NCBI GenBank assembly: GCA_025356715.1
Contig: JANXRU010000403.1
Span: forward strand, 1 to 17,702
DNA length: 17,702 nucleotides
Source: Bacteroidota bacterium
GTDB taxonomy: Bacteria; Bacteroidota; Bacteroidia; B-17B0; B-17BO
Direction: 5' to 3'
The notes under the pieces are model-generated. The model had not been told where the DNA came from. It made no database searches and saw only the letters and a program-made list of their open reading frames with translations. The translations under genes were made by a program, and so were the position numbers. Shown piece after piece: positions 6,345 through 13,606 of the stretch; position 1 is the first letter of the stretch, and each line of letters opens with the position of its first letter.

Positions 6345-8483
6345 TTATGCTTTGCTTTCCTCAGCAGCTTCTGGTTTAGCAATTAAAGCTTTACGCGATA
6401 ATTTTGCTTTACCGTTTTTAGGATCCGTACCAATGTATTTTACATTAACAACATCGCCTTCTTTTACTAATCCTTCTAAAGAATCAATACGTTTCCAGTC
6501 GTACTCGCTAATATGTAACAAACCTTCTTTACCAGGCATAAATTCAACAAAGGCACCATAAGGCATAATTGATTTTACTTTTGCTTCATAAGTTTCGCCA
6601 ACTTCAGGAATTGCTACAATTGATTTAATACGAGCAACAGCCGCTTTTAAGTCTTCTAATTTTTCTGCAAAAATTTCAACTCGTCCGCTATTGTCAACTT
6701 CAGTAATAGAAATAGTAGCACCCGTTTTCTTTTGAATATCTTGAATTACTTTTCCTCCAGGCCCAATGATAGCACCAATAAATTCTTGAGGAATAATAAT
6801 CACTTCAAAACGAGGTACGTTTTCGTTATAATCTTCACGAGGAGTTGTAATCGTTTTCATGATTTCTCCCATGATGTGTAAACGGCCTTCGCGAGCTTGA
6901 GATAAGGCTTTTTCCATCACTTCGTATGGTAAACCATTCACTTTCAAATCCATTTGAACAGCCGTAATACCATCTTTAGTACCACAGATTTTAAAATCCA
7001 TATCCCCTAAATGATCTTCATCACCTAAGATGTCAGATAATACAGCGTATTGTCCTTTATCGTTAGTAATTAAGCCCATCGCAATACCTGTAACTGGCTT
7101 CGCAATTTTAACACCTGCATCCATTAACGCTAATGTACCTGCACAAACAGTTGCCATTGACGACGAACCGTTAGATTCTAAAATATCAGAAACCACACGT
7201 ACGGTATAAGGAGTATCGGTAGGCACAACTTTAGATAAGGCACGCATCGCTAAGTTACCATGTCCAACCTCACGACGGCCAACGCCACGGTTAGGTTTAG
7301 CTTCACCAGTTGAAAAACCAGGGAAATTATAATGTAAAATAAATTTAGTTTCACCACGGTAAAAAGCACCATCAATCATTTGCGCATCTTTTCCTGTACC
7401 TAAAGTAACAGTTGTTAACGATTGAGTTTCGCCACGTTGGAAAATAGCCGAACCATGAGCTGCGGGTAAATAGCCAACTTCACTCCAAATTGGGCGTATT
7501 TGGTCAGTTTTACGGCCATCTAAGCGTATTTGTGTATCTAATGTAGCTTGACGAACAGCGTCGTATTCTACATCATGGTAATATTTATTAATTAAGGCTT
7601 CTCTGTCTTTTAATTCATCAGCAGTAAACGTTGCTTTATATTCAGTTAAAACTGCTTTAAAAGCTACTTTACGTTCATTTTTATTAGGGTTACCTTGTTT
7701 AGCCACAGCGTATACTTTATCGTAAGTCGCTTTAGAAACAGCAGCTTTTAAATCAGCATCATTTAATTCATGGCAATACTCACGTTTTGGTTTTAATCCA
7801 GCTTTAATAGCGAATTCTTTGATAGCTTTAATTTGAATTTTAATGGCTTCGTGCGCAAATTTAATAGCCTCTAACATTTCTGCTTCAGATACTTCGCTCA
7901 TTTCACCTTCTACCATTGATATATCTGTTTCAGTAGCAGCAACTATCATTTCTAAAGTAGCAGTATGTAACACATCCATATTAGGATTGATGCATAATTT
8001 ACCATCAATTTTAGCTACACGAACTTCAGAAATAATTCCATTAAAAGGAATATCAGAAACCGCAATAGCCGCACAAGCCGCCAAACCAACTAAGGCATCA
8101 GGCATGGTGTTTTTATCAGACGATATTAAGGATAGCATTACTTGTGTATCAGCATGGTAATCATCTGGAAATTGTGGACGCAAAGCTCTGTCAACAATAC
8201 GAGAAATTAATACCTCATAATCAGATAATTTAGCTTCACGACGAAAGAAACCGCCAGGAAAACGACCTGTAGCAGCATATTTTTCTTGATAATCTACCGT
8301 TAATGGCATGAAATCAACACCATCTTTTGCTTCTTTATTACTTACTACGGTAGCTAAAATCATGGTTTTACCTAATTTTACAACTACTGCACCATCAGCC
8401 TGTTTAGCTAATTTACCCGTTTCAAGGGTTACGATTCGTCCATCTCCTAAGTCGAACGAATGTTGAATTCCAATTTGTGACAT
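6345..8483 (-). CDS. pnp: Polyribonucleotide nucleotidyltransferase (PNPase)
   Basis: A 712-residue, full-length PNPase. Two RNase PH cores flank an all-helical linker: core 1 at about 10-230, helical region about 240-310, core 2 at about 315-550. The catalytic patch [12 protein letters not shown] carries Asp490, Asp496 and Lys498, matching the E. coli Asp486, Asp492 and Lys494 residues. A KH domain has GAIIGPGGK at 570-578, and the S1 domain occupies about 628-700. The enzyme degrades RNA 3' to 5' by phosphorolysis and joins degradosome-type complexes. It follows rpsO by 166 bp in the classic rpsO-pnp arrangement. No separate promoter box was found, and a hairpin just before the start suggests post-transcriptional control. 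The ATG at 8483 gives the expected N-terminus. Confidence 0.98.
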   Translation of the reverse strand: MSQIGIQHSFDLGDGRIVTLETGKLAKQADGAVVVKLGKTMILATVVSNKEAKDGVDFMPLTVDYQEKYAATGRFPGGFFRREAKLSDYEVLISRIVDRALRPQFPDDYHADTQVMLSLISSDKNTMPDALVGLAACAAIAVSDIPFNGIISEVRVAKIDGKLCINPNMDVLHTATLEMIVAATETDISMVEGEMSEVSEAEMLEAIKFAHEAIKIQIKAIKEFAIKAGLKPKREYCHELNDADLKAAVSKATYDKVYAVAKQGNPNKNERKVAFKAVLTEYKATFTADELKDREALINKYYHDVEYDAVRQATLDTQIRLDGRKTDQIRPIWSEVGYLPAAHGSAIFQRGETQSLTTVTLGTGKDAQMIDGAFYRGETKFILHYNFPGFSTGEAKPNRGVGRREVGHGNLAMRALSKVVPTDTPYTVRVVSDILESNGSSSMATVCAGTLALMDAGVKIAKPVTGIAMGLITNDKGQYAVLSDILGDEDHLGDMDFKICGTKDGITAVQMDLKVNGLPYEVMEKALSQAREGRLHIMGEIMKTITTPREDYNENVPRFEVIIIPQEFIGAIIGPGGKVIQDIQKKTGATISITEVDNSGRVEIFAEKLEDLKAAVARIKSIVAIPEVGETYEAKVKSIMPYGAFVEFMPGKEGLLHISEYDWKRIDSLEGLVKEGDVVNVKYIGTDPKNGKAKLSRKALIAKPEAAEESKA

Positions 8484-8501
8484 CTTGTTTTTTTGTTTTG
8501 T

Positions 8502-8520
8502 GTACCAACGTTTTTGGTAC
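8502..8520 (-). promoter_or_regulatory. Hairpin in the pnp leader
   Basis: GTACCAA (8502-8508) and TTGGTAC (8514-8520) form a perfect 7-bp stem with a 5-nt loop. On the minus strand it is followed by an A-rich, unstructured run leading to the pnp ATG 18 nt later, so it is not a terminator. Its position suggests a target for RNase III or PNPase control, as known for the E. coli pnp leader; that is analogy. Confidence 0.5.
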
Positions 8521-8594
8521 GGATTTATATTTATTTTACTTTAGTTTTATTTTTTGTCAGTTCGAGTGGACAACTATTCCTAATTGTTCTTAAT

Positions 8595-8624
8595 AAGAAA
8601 GGCATTTCGATTACTCGAAATGCC
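8595..8624 (-). terminator. Terminator or attenuator between rpsO and pnp
   Basis: On the minus strand GGCATTTCG pairs with CGAAATGCC (perfect 9 bp, 6-nt loop), followed by TTTCTTATT. It lies 25 nt after the rpsO stop. Because pnp has no obvious promoter of its own, partial readthrough or processing here would set the rpsO:pnp ratio. Confidence 0.75.
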
Positions 8625-8649
8625 CCTTAATCTTAACAAGAACTCATTA

Positions 8650-8919
8650 TTACTTACGGATATCTAATACCTTAATAACCGCACGGTAACGCATAATATC
8701 CGTGTTTTTTAAGTAATCCAATAATGCACGACGCTTACCTACTAAATTTAATAGCGCGCGCTGTGTTCCAAAATCTTTTTTGTTTGATTTTAAATGACCT
8801 GTTAAATGGTCTATACGGTGCGTAAATAAAGCAACTTGAGATTCTGCGCTTCCAGTGTTTTTATCGCTACCACCGTGTTTTTTAAAAATGTCTTTTTTTA
8901 CTTCTGATGTTAAATACAT
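8650..8919 (-). CDS. rpsO: 30S ribosomal protein S15
   Basis: An 89-residue basic protein with the S15 four-helix pattern: GSAESQVALFTHRIDHLTGHL (helix 1-2 region, where S15 contacts the 16S rRNA three-way junction) and GKRRALLDYLKN near the C-terminus. S15 is a primary binder of the central domain of 16S rRNA and organises platform assembly. It lies immediately upstream of pnp as in many bacteria, with its own strong promoter at 8957-8986. The ATG at 8919 gives the canonical length. Confidence 0.97.
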   Translation of the reverse strand: MYLTSEVKKDIFKKHGGSDKNTGSAESQVALFTHRIDHLTGHLKSNKKDFGTQRALLNLVGKRRALLDYLKNTDIMRYRAVIKVLDIRK

Positions 8920-8956
8920 GTTATTCTTGTTTTATAATTATCTTTATTAAGGGCTA

Positions 8957-8986
8957 CAAATATAAGTTATTTTGTGAAACAAACAA
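8957..8986 (-). promoter_or_regulatory. Bacteroidota-type promoter of rpsO(-pnp)
   Basis: On the minus strand TATATTTG (plus 8957-8964) matches TAnnTTTG exactly; TTG at plus 8984-8986 is the -33 element, 19 bp away. The rpsT promoter has the same -7 octamer. Confidence 0.7.
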
Positions 8987-9030
8987 TAATTTGAGTTAAA
9001 AAATGTTGTTATTTTCGGTTGAAAAATCCA

Positions 9031-9121
9031 TTTTTGTTAAGTTTTTAAAGAAAGGGCTTGTAAACAAGCTCAAACTTATTTACAAAACCCTGTCAACAAC
9101 AAAAATTAAACTTAACAAAAA
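9031..9121. repeat. Nested inverted repeats upstream of the S24 repressor gene
   Basis: TTTTTGTTAAGTTT (9031-9044) and AAACTTAACAAAAA (9108-9121) are perfect 14-nt reverse complements 63 bp apart. Between them lies a separate perfect 14-bp palindrome, GCTTGTAAACAAGC (9056-9069), and a degenerate direct copy of the right arm (AAACTTA at 9072, ACAAAA at 9082). All of this is upstream of both divergent promoters, so it acts, if at all, as DNA. It resembles a cluster of protein-binding sites. Confidence 0.55.
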
Positions 9122-9124
9122 CTC

Positions 9125-9157
9125 TTTGCAAATATACTATCTAATGTAGTATATTCG
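9125..9157 (+). promoter_or_regulatory. Promoter of the XRE/S24 repressor gene
   Basis: TTTG at 9125-9128 and TATATTCG at 9150-9157 (one mismatch to TAnnTTTG) with a 21-bp gap. The predicted start lies about 20-25 nt before the ATG at 9186. The gap is filled by the operator-like palindrome. Confidence 0.5.
9131..9155. promoter_or_regulatory. Probable autoregulatory operator of the S24 repressor
   Basis: AATATACTA (9131-9139) and TAGTATATT (9147-9155) are a perfect 9-bp inverted repeat with a 7-bp spacer (25 bp in all). It starts just after the -33 element and overlaps the -7 box, exactly where a repressor would block RNA polymerase. It lies 30 bp before the start of a LexA-like repressor gene. 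Symmetry and position are seen; the identity of the bound protein is inferred. Confidence 0.65.
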
Positions 9158-9185
9158 TGCTATAAAACGTAGCAATTAAAAAATT

Positions 9186-9971
9186 ATGAGTAAAGTATTT
9201 AGCAATCTCAAATATTTGCGCCTTCAAAAAAGCTTGTCGCAAGAGCAGTTAGCCGACAATTTGGGTATAACCCGTTCACGCCTAGGTGCGTATGAAGAAA
9301 ATAGAAATGAACCTTCCATTGATTTATTAATTGCCATTTCTGATTTTTTTCACGTGGCAGTAGATGCTTTAGTTCGTGGCGATTTAAGTAAAACAAACCT
9401 AGATGGGTTAATGAAAATTGGTAAAAACAGGATGTTATTTCCTGTTTTAATTGATGATGATGGCCGCGATATGGTAGAGTTAGTGCCATTAAAGGCTAGT
9501 GCGGGTTATTTAAAAGGTTATGCAGATCCAGAGTATATGGAGCGCTTACCTCGTATGAAATTGCCCTTTTTACCAACTGGTAAACATCGAGCTTTCCCAA
9601 TTAGAGGCGATAGTATGCCGCCAATTAAAGAAGGATCTTTTGTGGTAGCTAAATATGTAGAGCGATTGGAAGATGTTAAGAATGGCTACACTTATATTGT
9701 TGTCACTAAAGATGACGGTTTATCATATAAACGTATTTTTAATATGAATACTAAAAAAGGTTATTTGGAGTGTCATTCGGATAATAAAATGTACCAGCCT
9801 TATAAAGTTAATTTAAAAGATATTGTTGAACTTTGGGAATATACGTGTTGCATAAATATGACTGATTATAAGGAAGAAGAGCTAAATGTAGGTAGTATTA
9901 TGAATATGCTTAAAAACCTACAGGTAGAAATGGAAGTGATAAAAAAACAAAATACTTTAGCAAGAAAATAA
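9186..9971 (+). CDS. LexA-like transcriptional repressor, XRE helix-turn-helix plus S24 self-cleaving domain
   Basis: The 261-residue protein begins with an XRE/Cro helix-turn-helix (about 6-65; SQEQLADNLGITRSRLGAYEENR). A peptidase S24 domain follows at about 100-220. The self-cleavage machinery appears intact: an Ala106-Gly107 bond in KASAGYLKGYADPEY, nucleophile Ser143 in IRGDSMPPIKEGS, and general base Lys182 in SYKRIF. The spacings (37 and 39 residues) are close to those of LexA (Ala84-Gly85, Ser119, Lys156). A further 40-residue tail (about 222-261) is heptad-like and may be a short coiled coil. Family knowledge predicts repression relieved by RecA-stimulated cleavage on DNA damage. No phage genes surround it, so it appears to be a chromosomal regulator. 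The promoter overlaps a perfect palindrome, suggesting autoregulation. Not canonical LexA, which has a winged-helix DNA-binding domain. Confidence 0.88.
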   Translation: MSKVFSNLKYLRLQKSLSQEQLADNLGITRSRLGAYEENRNEPSIDLLIAISDFFHVAVDALVRGDLSKTNLDGLMKIGKNRMLFPVLIDDDGRDMVELVPLKASAGYLKGYADPEYMERLPRMKLPFLPTGKHRAFPIRGDSMPPIKEGSFVVAKYVERLEDVKNGYTYIVVTKDDGLSYKRIFNMNTKKGYLECHSDNKMYQPYKVNLKDIVELWEYTCCINMTDYKEEELNVGSIMNMLKNLQVEMEVIKKQNTLARK

Positions 9972-10062
9972 TAAGTAGTCGTTTCTCAAAAAGCTAAATT
10001 CTTATACTCCGTTTTATAGTAAAACCTATTATTCTTTTGGATGTGAATTATTTGAGCAGGGC

Positions 10063-10079
10063 TACGATTAACAATCGTA
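10063..10079. repeat. Short palindrome beside the convergent terminator
   Basis: TACGATT (10063-10069) and AATCGTA (10073-10079) are perfect 7-bp arms around AAC, six bases before the stronger terminator at 10085. It has no following T-run. It may be a secondary hairpin at the 3' end of the repressor transcript. The rest of 9972-10084 shows nothing recognisable. Confidence 0.35.
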
Positions 10080-10084
10080 TAAAC

Positions 10085-10118
10085 AAAAAATCCCAACCAG
10101 AAATGGTTGGGATTTTTT
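10085..10118. terminator. Bidirectional intrinsic terminator between convergent genes
   Basis: AAAAAATCCCAACCA and TGGTTGGGATTTTTT are perfect 15-nt arms around a GAAA tetraloop, with T-runs on either strand. It separates the plus-strand repressor gene from the minus-strand lipoprotein gene, whose stop is 19 bp away. Confidence 0.92.
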
Positions 10119-10136
10119 AATATTATGTTGTTTAAA

Positions 10137-11876
10137 TTAGTTTACTAATGCTTTGAAATCAGCATTTTCACGTAATTTAATAAATTCACAATCATCTTTA
10201 GCTAAAGCTTTTAAAGTACCATCTTTTTCGATAGCAGTTTTTAAGTTACTGATAACGTTTGCTGTGTTTGCGCTACGAGCAGCAGAAACTGCTTTTAAAT
10301 AAGATGCCATAGCGATATCTTTATCGTTACTGTCATTTAAAGTAGATTCAACAGCACCACCGTTTCCGTTTAATAATTCAGATAATGCTTTGTTAAATCC
10401 TTTATTTGAGCCAAAGTTTGAAACCGCATCTGCATATTTTCCATCACGTATATTTATGATGCCCTTGTTATAATTAACTTCTTCGCCAGCACCGTTAGCT
10501 TTATTATAGTATTCCATTGCTTTAACACGGTTACCAGATTTAGCAGCAGATATACCTAATTGATTCATTACAATTGGATTACCGTTAGCTGTTTTTTCTG
10601 CACGAGTAAATGCCTCACCTGCTTCCGCTACTTTATTTTGAGCTAATAAAGCTACACCGTAGTTATTAGACGCTCTCCAATCGTTAGGGAATTTCTTTTC
10701 AGCCGCTTGATAAATTTGAGCTTTAGTGTTAACGTCATTAGTTAACGTTGCACCATATAACATTTCTTCAATAGATAAACTATCAGGAGCTGTAGTTGCT
10801 AATTTAGAAATCATTTCGTCAGTACGAGATTTTTTATCAACGTTTATAGTTAATACAGAACGACGTAATTTTGGTAAAATTTTCTCAGAAACTTCTGTGT
10901 AAGTTTTAGATAAATTTTTGATTTCTTTTTCACGTTGATCTCCATCAGGATACATCGTTAAAACACGTAAAATTAAATCTTTATCAGCTATAGTAGAAGC
11001 TTCCATTAATGATTTAAATCCAGCCCAGTCTTCAGCAGTAGTTACTACTTTATAATGAGCTTCATCTTTACCAAATTTTTGATCTTTATTTTTGTTCTTT
11101 TTAAATTCACCCATTAAAGATTTAGAACCAGATTTGGCACGGTCTTTAGCTAAGTTTTCATTCAAAGATAACTCTCCATCCGGAGAAGCATATGAGGATA
11201 CGCTAATATCTTTAAATTCATACCAAGGGTTGTTAACATTAGTATTAATAAAAGCATGAACATTTTTCATTTCATCACTTTTTAATTCAGAAGCGCGAAC
11301 ATCTGATTTATTGATTAAATAATAAATATTAGCTACTTGATTAGCTGGTTGAATTTTCACAAATGCATCTTTAGCATAAATCCCTTTTTCGTCGTTACGA
11401 ACTAATAAAGGAGTAATGATAGTACCATCAGCTAATTTAACTGGTGTAAAATCTTTTGTTTTTTTCTTTACAGCACCTTGAGCTTTTAATTCAACTGTTG
11501 CTACTTTCATAGCTGGATCATAAGCAAATTTTTCAGATGTGTAGTTAAAAGCACCACCTTTATCATAACTAATTTTTTGACCACTCCCAACAGCTTTATC
11601 GCCAATTAAAACTACAGGCTTCATTGCTTTTTCACTACCATTATATTTTACTACAGGCGTAACAGTAACTGTAGCCTTTTTAGCAAATAATTTAGCAGGA
11701 TACTTTCCAGAAACACTAAATACAACGCTATCGCCATGCATCTCTAATGGATTTGGCTTTACGTCATACGTAATTTGGTTTTGCTTTTTTACCATTTTTC
11801 CTAAACCATTGCATCCAGCTAATAAGGCTGTTGCTCCAACGGCAAGACTTAAGTTTCGTAAATTTTTAGTAGTCAT
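10137..11876 (-). CDS. TPR-containing outer-membrane-type lipoprotein with OmpA-like segment
   Basis: Starting from ATG 11876 the 579-residue product has a classic lipoprotein signal, MTTKNLRNLSLAVGATALLAGC, with acylated Cys22. A beta-rich region follows (about 30-180), then a segment with SSYASPDGELSLNENL and DRA (about 227-247) that resembles the OmpA-like peptidoglycan-binding motif of Bacteroidota envelope proteins, though the usual Asp is not in its normal place. The C-terminal third holds tetratricopeptide-like helical pairs (about 383-500). Likely a periplasm-facing lipoprotein; function unknown. An upstream in-frame GTG at 11915 would add 13 residues and an oddly long signal peptide; it falls inside a TAnnTTTG -7 box, so the mRNA would begin after it. 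The gene is downstream of rpsT but has its own promoter and a terminator between. Confidence 0.85.
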   Translation of the reverse strand: MTTKNLRNLSLAVGATALLAGCNGLGKMVKKQNQITYDVKPNPLEMHGDSVVFSVSGKYPAKLFAKKATVTVTPVVKYNGSEKAMKPVVLIGDKAVGSGQKISYDKGGAFNYTSEKFAYDPAMKVATVELKAQGAVKKKTKDFTPVKLADGTIITPLLVRNDEKGIYAKDAFVKIQPANQVANIYYLINKSDVRASELKSDEMKNVHAFINTNVNNPWYEFKDISVSSYASPDGELSLNENLAKDRAKSGSKSLMGEFKKNKNKDQKFGKDEAHYKVVTTAEDWAGFKSLMEASTIADKDLILRVLTMYPDGDQREKEIKNLSKTYTEVSEKILPKLRRSVLTINVDKKSRTDEMISKLATTAPDSLSIEEMLYGATLTNDVNTKAQIYQAAEKKFPNDWRASNNYGVALLAQNKVAEAGEAFTRAEKTANGNPIVMNQLGISAAKSGNRVKAMEYYNKANGAGEEVNYNKGIINIRDGKYADAVSNFGSNKGFNKALSELLNGNGGAVESTLNDSNDKDIAMASYLKAVSAARSANTANVISNLKTAIEKDGTLKALAKDDCEFIKLRENADFKALVN

Positions 11877-11914
11877 TGTTTGTATATTAATAGAGGGGTT
11901 TAATTTTTTTTTCA

Positions 11915-11922
11915 CAAAAGTA
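11915..11922 (-). promoter_or_regulatory. -7 promoter box of the TPR lipoprotein gene
   Basis: On the minus strand TACTTTTG fits TAnnTTTG exactly, 38 bp before the ATG at 11876. No clear TTG -33 partner was found. It decides the start codon, because a GTG at 11915 lies within the box. Confidence 0.55.
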
Positions 11923-11964
11923 TAAATTTATTAGTTAAACGCTAATAAAATTGATATAAAAATA

Positions 11965-12000
11965 AATAATCCCACTTACAACACTGTAAATGGGATTATT
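11965..12000 (-). terminator. Intrinsic terminator after rpsT
   Basis: AATAATCCCA pairs with TGGGATTATT, with an inner TTACA/TGTAA stem and ACAC loop separated by one mismatched pair. On the minus strand it is followed by TTATTTTTAT. It begins 19 bp after the rpsT stop. Confidence 0.85.
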
Positions 12001-12019
12001 TTAATCTTTAATTCTGTAA

Positions 12020-12277
12020 TTATTTTGTAATTGCATTAACTTTTTTAGTCAATTTCGACTTCAAGTTAGATGCTTTATTTTTATGAATAACGTTTTTCTT
12101 AGCTAATTTATCAAGCATAGCTACTACTTTTGGTAATAAAGCTGTAGCTTCTTTTTTAGTTTCAGTATCGCGTAATTTTCTTACCGCGTTACGAGTTGTT
12201 TTTGCGTAATAACGATTTTGTAAACGTTTTGCGTTATTTGCTCTAATTCTTTTTATTGCCGACTTATGATTTGCCAT
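12020..12277 (-). CDS. rpsT: 30S ribosomal protein S20
   Basis: An 85-residue, very basic helical protein starting [20 protein letters not shown], the recognisable S20 N-terminus, and ending in lysine-rich [19 protein letters not shown], which matches the family's conserved HKNKAAR-type C-terminal helix. S20 binds the 16S rRNA 5' and 3' minor domains during early assembly. It stands alone as a single-gene unit with its own promoter (12316-12344) and terminator (11965-12000). Confidence 0.96.
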   Translation of the reverse strand: MANHKSAIKRIRANNAKRLQNRYYAKTTRNAVRKLRDTETKKEATALLPKVVAMLDKLAKKNVIHKNKASNLKSKLTKKVNAITK

Positions 12278-12315
12278 TCTAGTTAAGTATTAATTCTGTT
12301 TTTTAATTTGGATTG

Positions 12316-12344
12316 CAAATATACATCTTTTATTTGAAATACAA
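12316..12344 (-). promoter_or_regulatory. Bacteroidota-type promoter of rpsT
   Basis: Minus-strand TATATTTG (plus 12316-12323) is a perfect -7 box, with TTG at plus 12342-12344 after an 18-bp gap. The octamer is identical to that before rpsO. Confidence 0.7.
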
Positions 12345-12384
12345 ATGTTCATAACAAATATTTAATAAATTTAGTGTAAAAAGG

Positions 12385-12392
12385 TATTTTTG
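12385..12392 (+). promoter_or_regulatory. -7 promoter box close to the OmpA-family gene start
   Basis: TATTTTTG matches TAnnTTTG and ends only 10 bp before the ATG at 12403. A start about 4-7 nt after the box would leave a leader of only a few nucleotides. No -33 TTG was found at the right distance. Confidence 0.4.
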
Positions 12393-12402
12393 GAAACATT
12401 TT

Positions 12403-13500
12403 ATGAAGTTATTTTTAATTTATAGTTTTCTTTTCTTGTATCTCCCGATATGTTTAATTGCTCAAGCATCATCTGAGGTTGTTAAAAATCTTGTTCCAAA
12501 TGGTAGTTTTGAAAATTATAGAAAAAAATCAGGAAATATTAGACAAGCTATTCCTTGGCAAGGTATAGCAAGCGTTGATTATTATCAACAACCACTTAGT
12601 AATGATACAGCAATACAAAAAGGAGCGCGAACAGGTAGTTGTTATGCAGGGCTTAGATTTCAAAAAAAATATAAAGAGTTTTTGCAGGTTAAACTAGCAG
12701 ATGCCTTGCATCGAGGCACTACATATGAATTTGAAATGTATATTAGACTTGCTTTTTGGAGTAATACAAGCTTAAAAGGTTTTGGCGCTTTGTTTACGAA
12801 AGCTGGATATAAATCACAAGGAGATGCCGTAAAAAGTTGTATAATCGATTCTGTTTCTAAAAAAGGGAGTTTTATCAATGGGTATCAATGGTTTAAAATA
12901 TCCGGGAAGTACTTGGCAGACGGAGGAGAAAAGTATTTAACAATTGGAAATTTCACTGCAAAAGTAAAAAATGACATCGTTAGAATGAATAAATTTAAGT
13001 TTGGTTTTAAAGAAGCGTATTATTTTATTGACGATGTTTCTCTAATTAAGGCAAAAGAAATAGTTGAAAAAGTGAAAGTTGAAATTGTGGGCTCTTTTAA
13101 TTTAAATAATGAAGATAATGACTCTGTTTTGGTTGTAAAGAATAATATTAAGGTGGGGGAGAAGGTGACTTTGAAAAATATATTTTTTGAAAATGGCCGC
13201 TATTATATTCTTCCAGAGTCTTTTCCAGAACTTAATAAATTAGGGCAATATTTAATTCGTAATCCAATGATGGAAGTACAGATAAATGGGCATTCGGATA
13301 ATTCTGGTTCCAAAAATAAAAATCAACGGCTATCAGAGCAACGTGCACGCGAAGTATTTGAGTATTTAATCAAAAAAGGTGTTCAAAATAAACTATATTT
13401 TAAAGGGTTTGGTAGTTCCATTCCAATTGCTCCAAATGAAACTGACGAAGGAAAGGCTAAGAATAGGCGAGTAGAATTTGAAATCATTAAAACTAATTAG
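12403..13500 (+). CDS. OmpA-family envelope protein with N-terminal jelly-roll-like domain
   Basis: A 365-residue secreted protein: signal peptide MKLFLIYSFLFLYLPICLIA with cleavage near residues 20-22, then a region starting NLVPNGSFENY (about 29-39), the typical opening of carbohydrate-binding-like jelly-roll modules in Bacteroidota, running to about 215. The C-terminal OmpA domain (about 258-362) has NGHSDNSGS, RLSEQRAREVFEYL and NRRVEFEI. Asp299 and Arg314 keep the spacing of the E. coli OmpA peptidoglycan (diaminopimelate) binding pair. It is probably anchored non-covalently to peptidoglycan in the periplasm or outer membrane, with the N-terminal domain possibly binding glycan. It has no close operon partner; the cysteine desulfurase gene starts 106 bp later. 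Confidence 0.87.
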   Translation: MKLFLIYSFLFLYLPICLIAQASSEVVKNLVPNGSFENYRKKSGNIRQAIPWQGIASVDYYQQPLSNDTAIQKGARTGSCYAGLRFQKKYKEFLQVKLADALHRGTTYEFEMYIRLAFWSNTSLKGFGALFTKAGYKSQGDAVKSCIIDSVSKKGSFINGYQWFKISGKYLADGGEKYLTIGNFTAKVKNDIVRMNKFKFGFKEAYYFIDDVSLIKAKEIVEKVKVEIVGSFNLNNEDNDSVLVVKNNIKVGEKVTLKNIFFENGRYYILPESFPELNKLGQYLIRNPMMEVQINGHSDNSGSKNKNQRLSEQRAREVFEYLIKKGVQNKLYFKGFGSSIPIAPNETDEGKAKNRRVEFEIIKTN

Positions 13501-13606
13501 TTTAGCAATTTAATAATAGAACAATTTGATGTTTTAGATGATTAGACAAATTAATAATTTCGCCACCATATTACACTAAAAATTACATATTAAATAAATT
13601 TATATT

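Noticed and set aside
7843..8160. A 105-codon plus-strand frame within pnp
   Set aside because: It is antisense to PNPase core 1 and lacks a promoter or recognisable motif.
9129..9136. A minus-strand TAnnTTTG box before the repressor gene
   Set aside because: It has no -33 partner at the proper distance and no gene that it would need to serve, since rpsO has a better promoter; it overlaps the palindrome and is probably coincidental.
11877..11915. Upstream GTG extension of the TPR lipoprotein
   Set aside because: The GTG sits within the -7 promoter box and would make an unusually long signal peptide; ATG 11876 gives a normal lipobox position.
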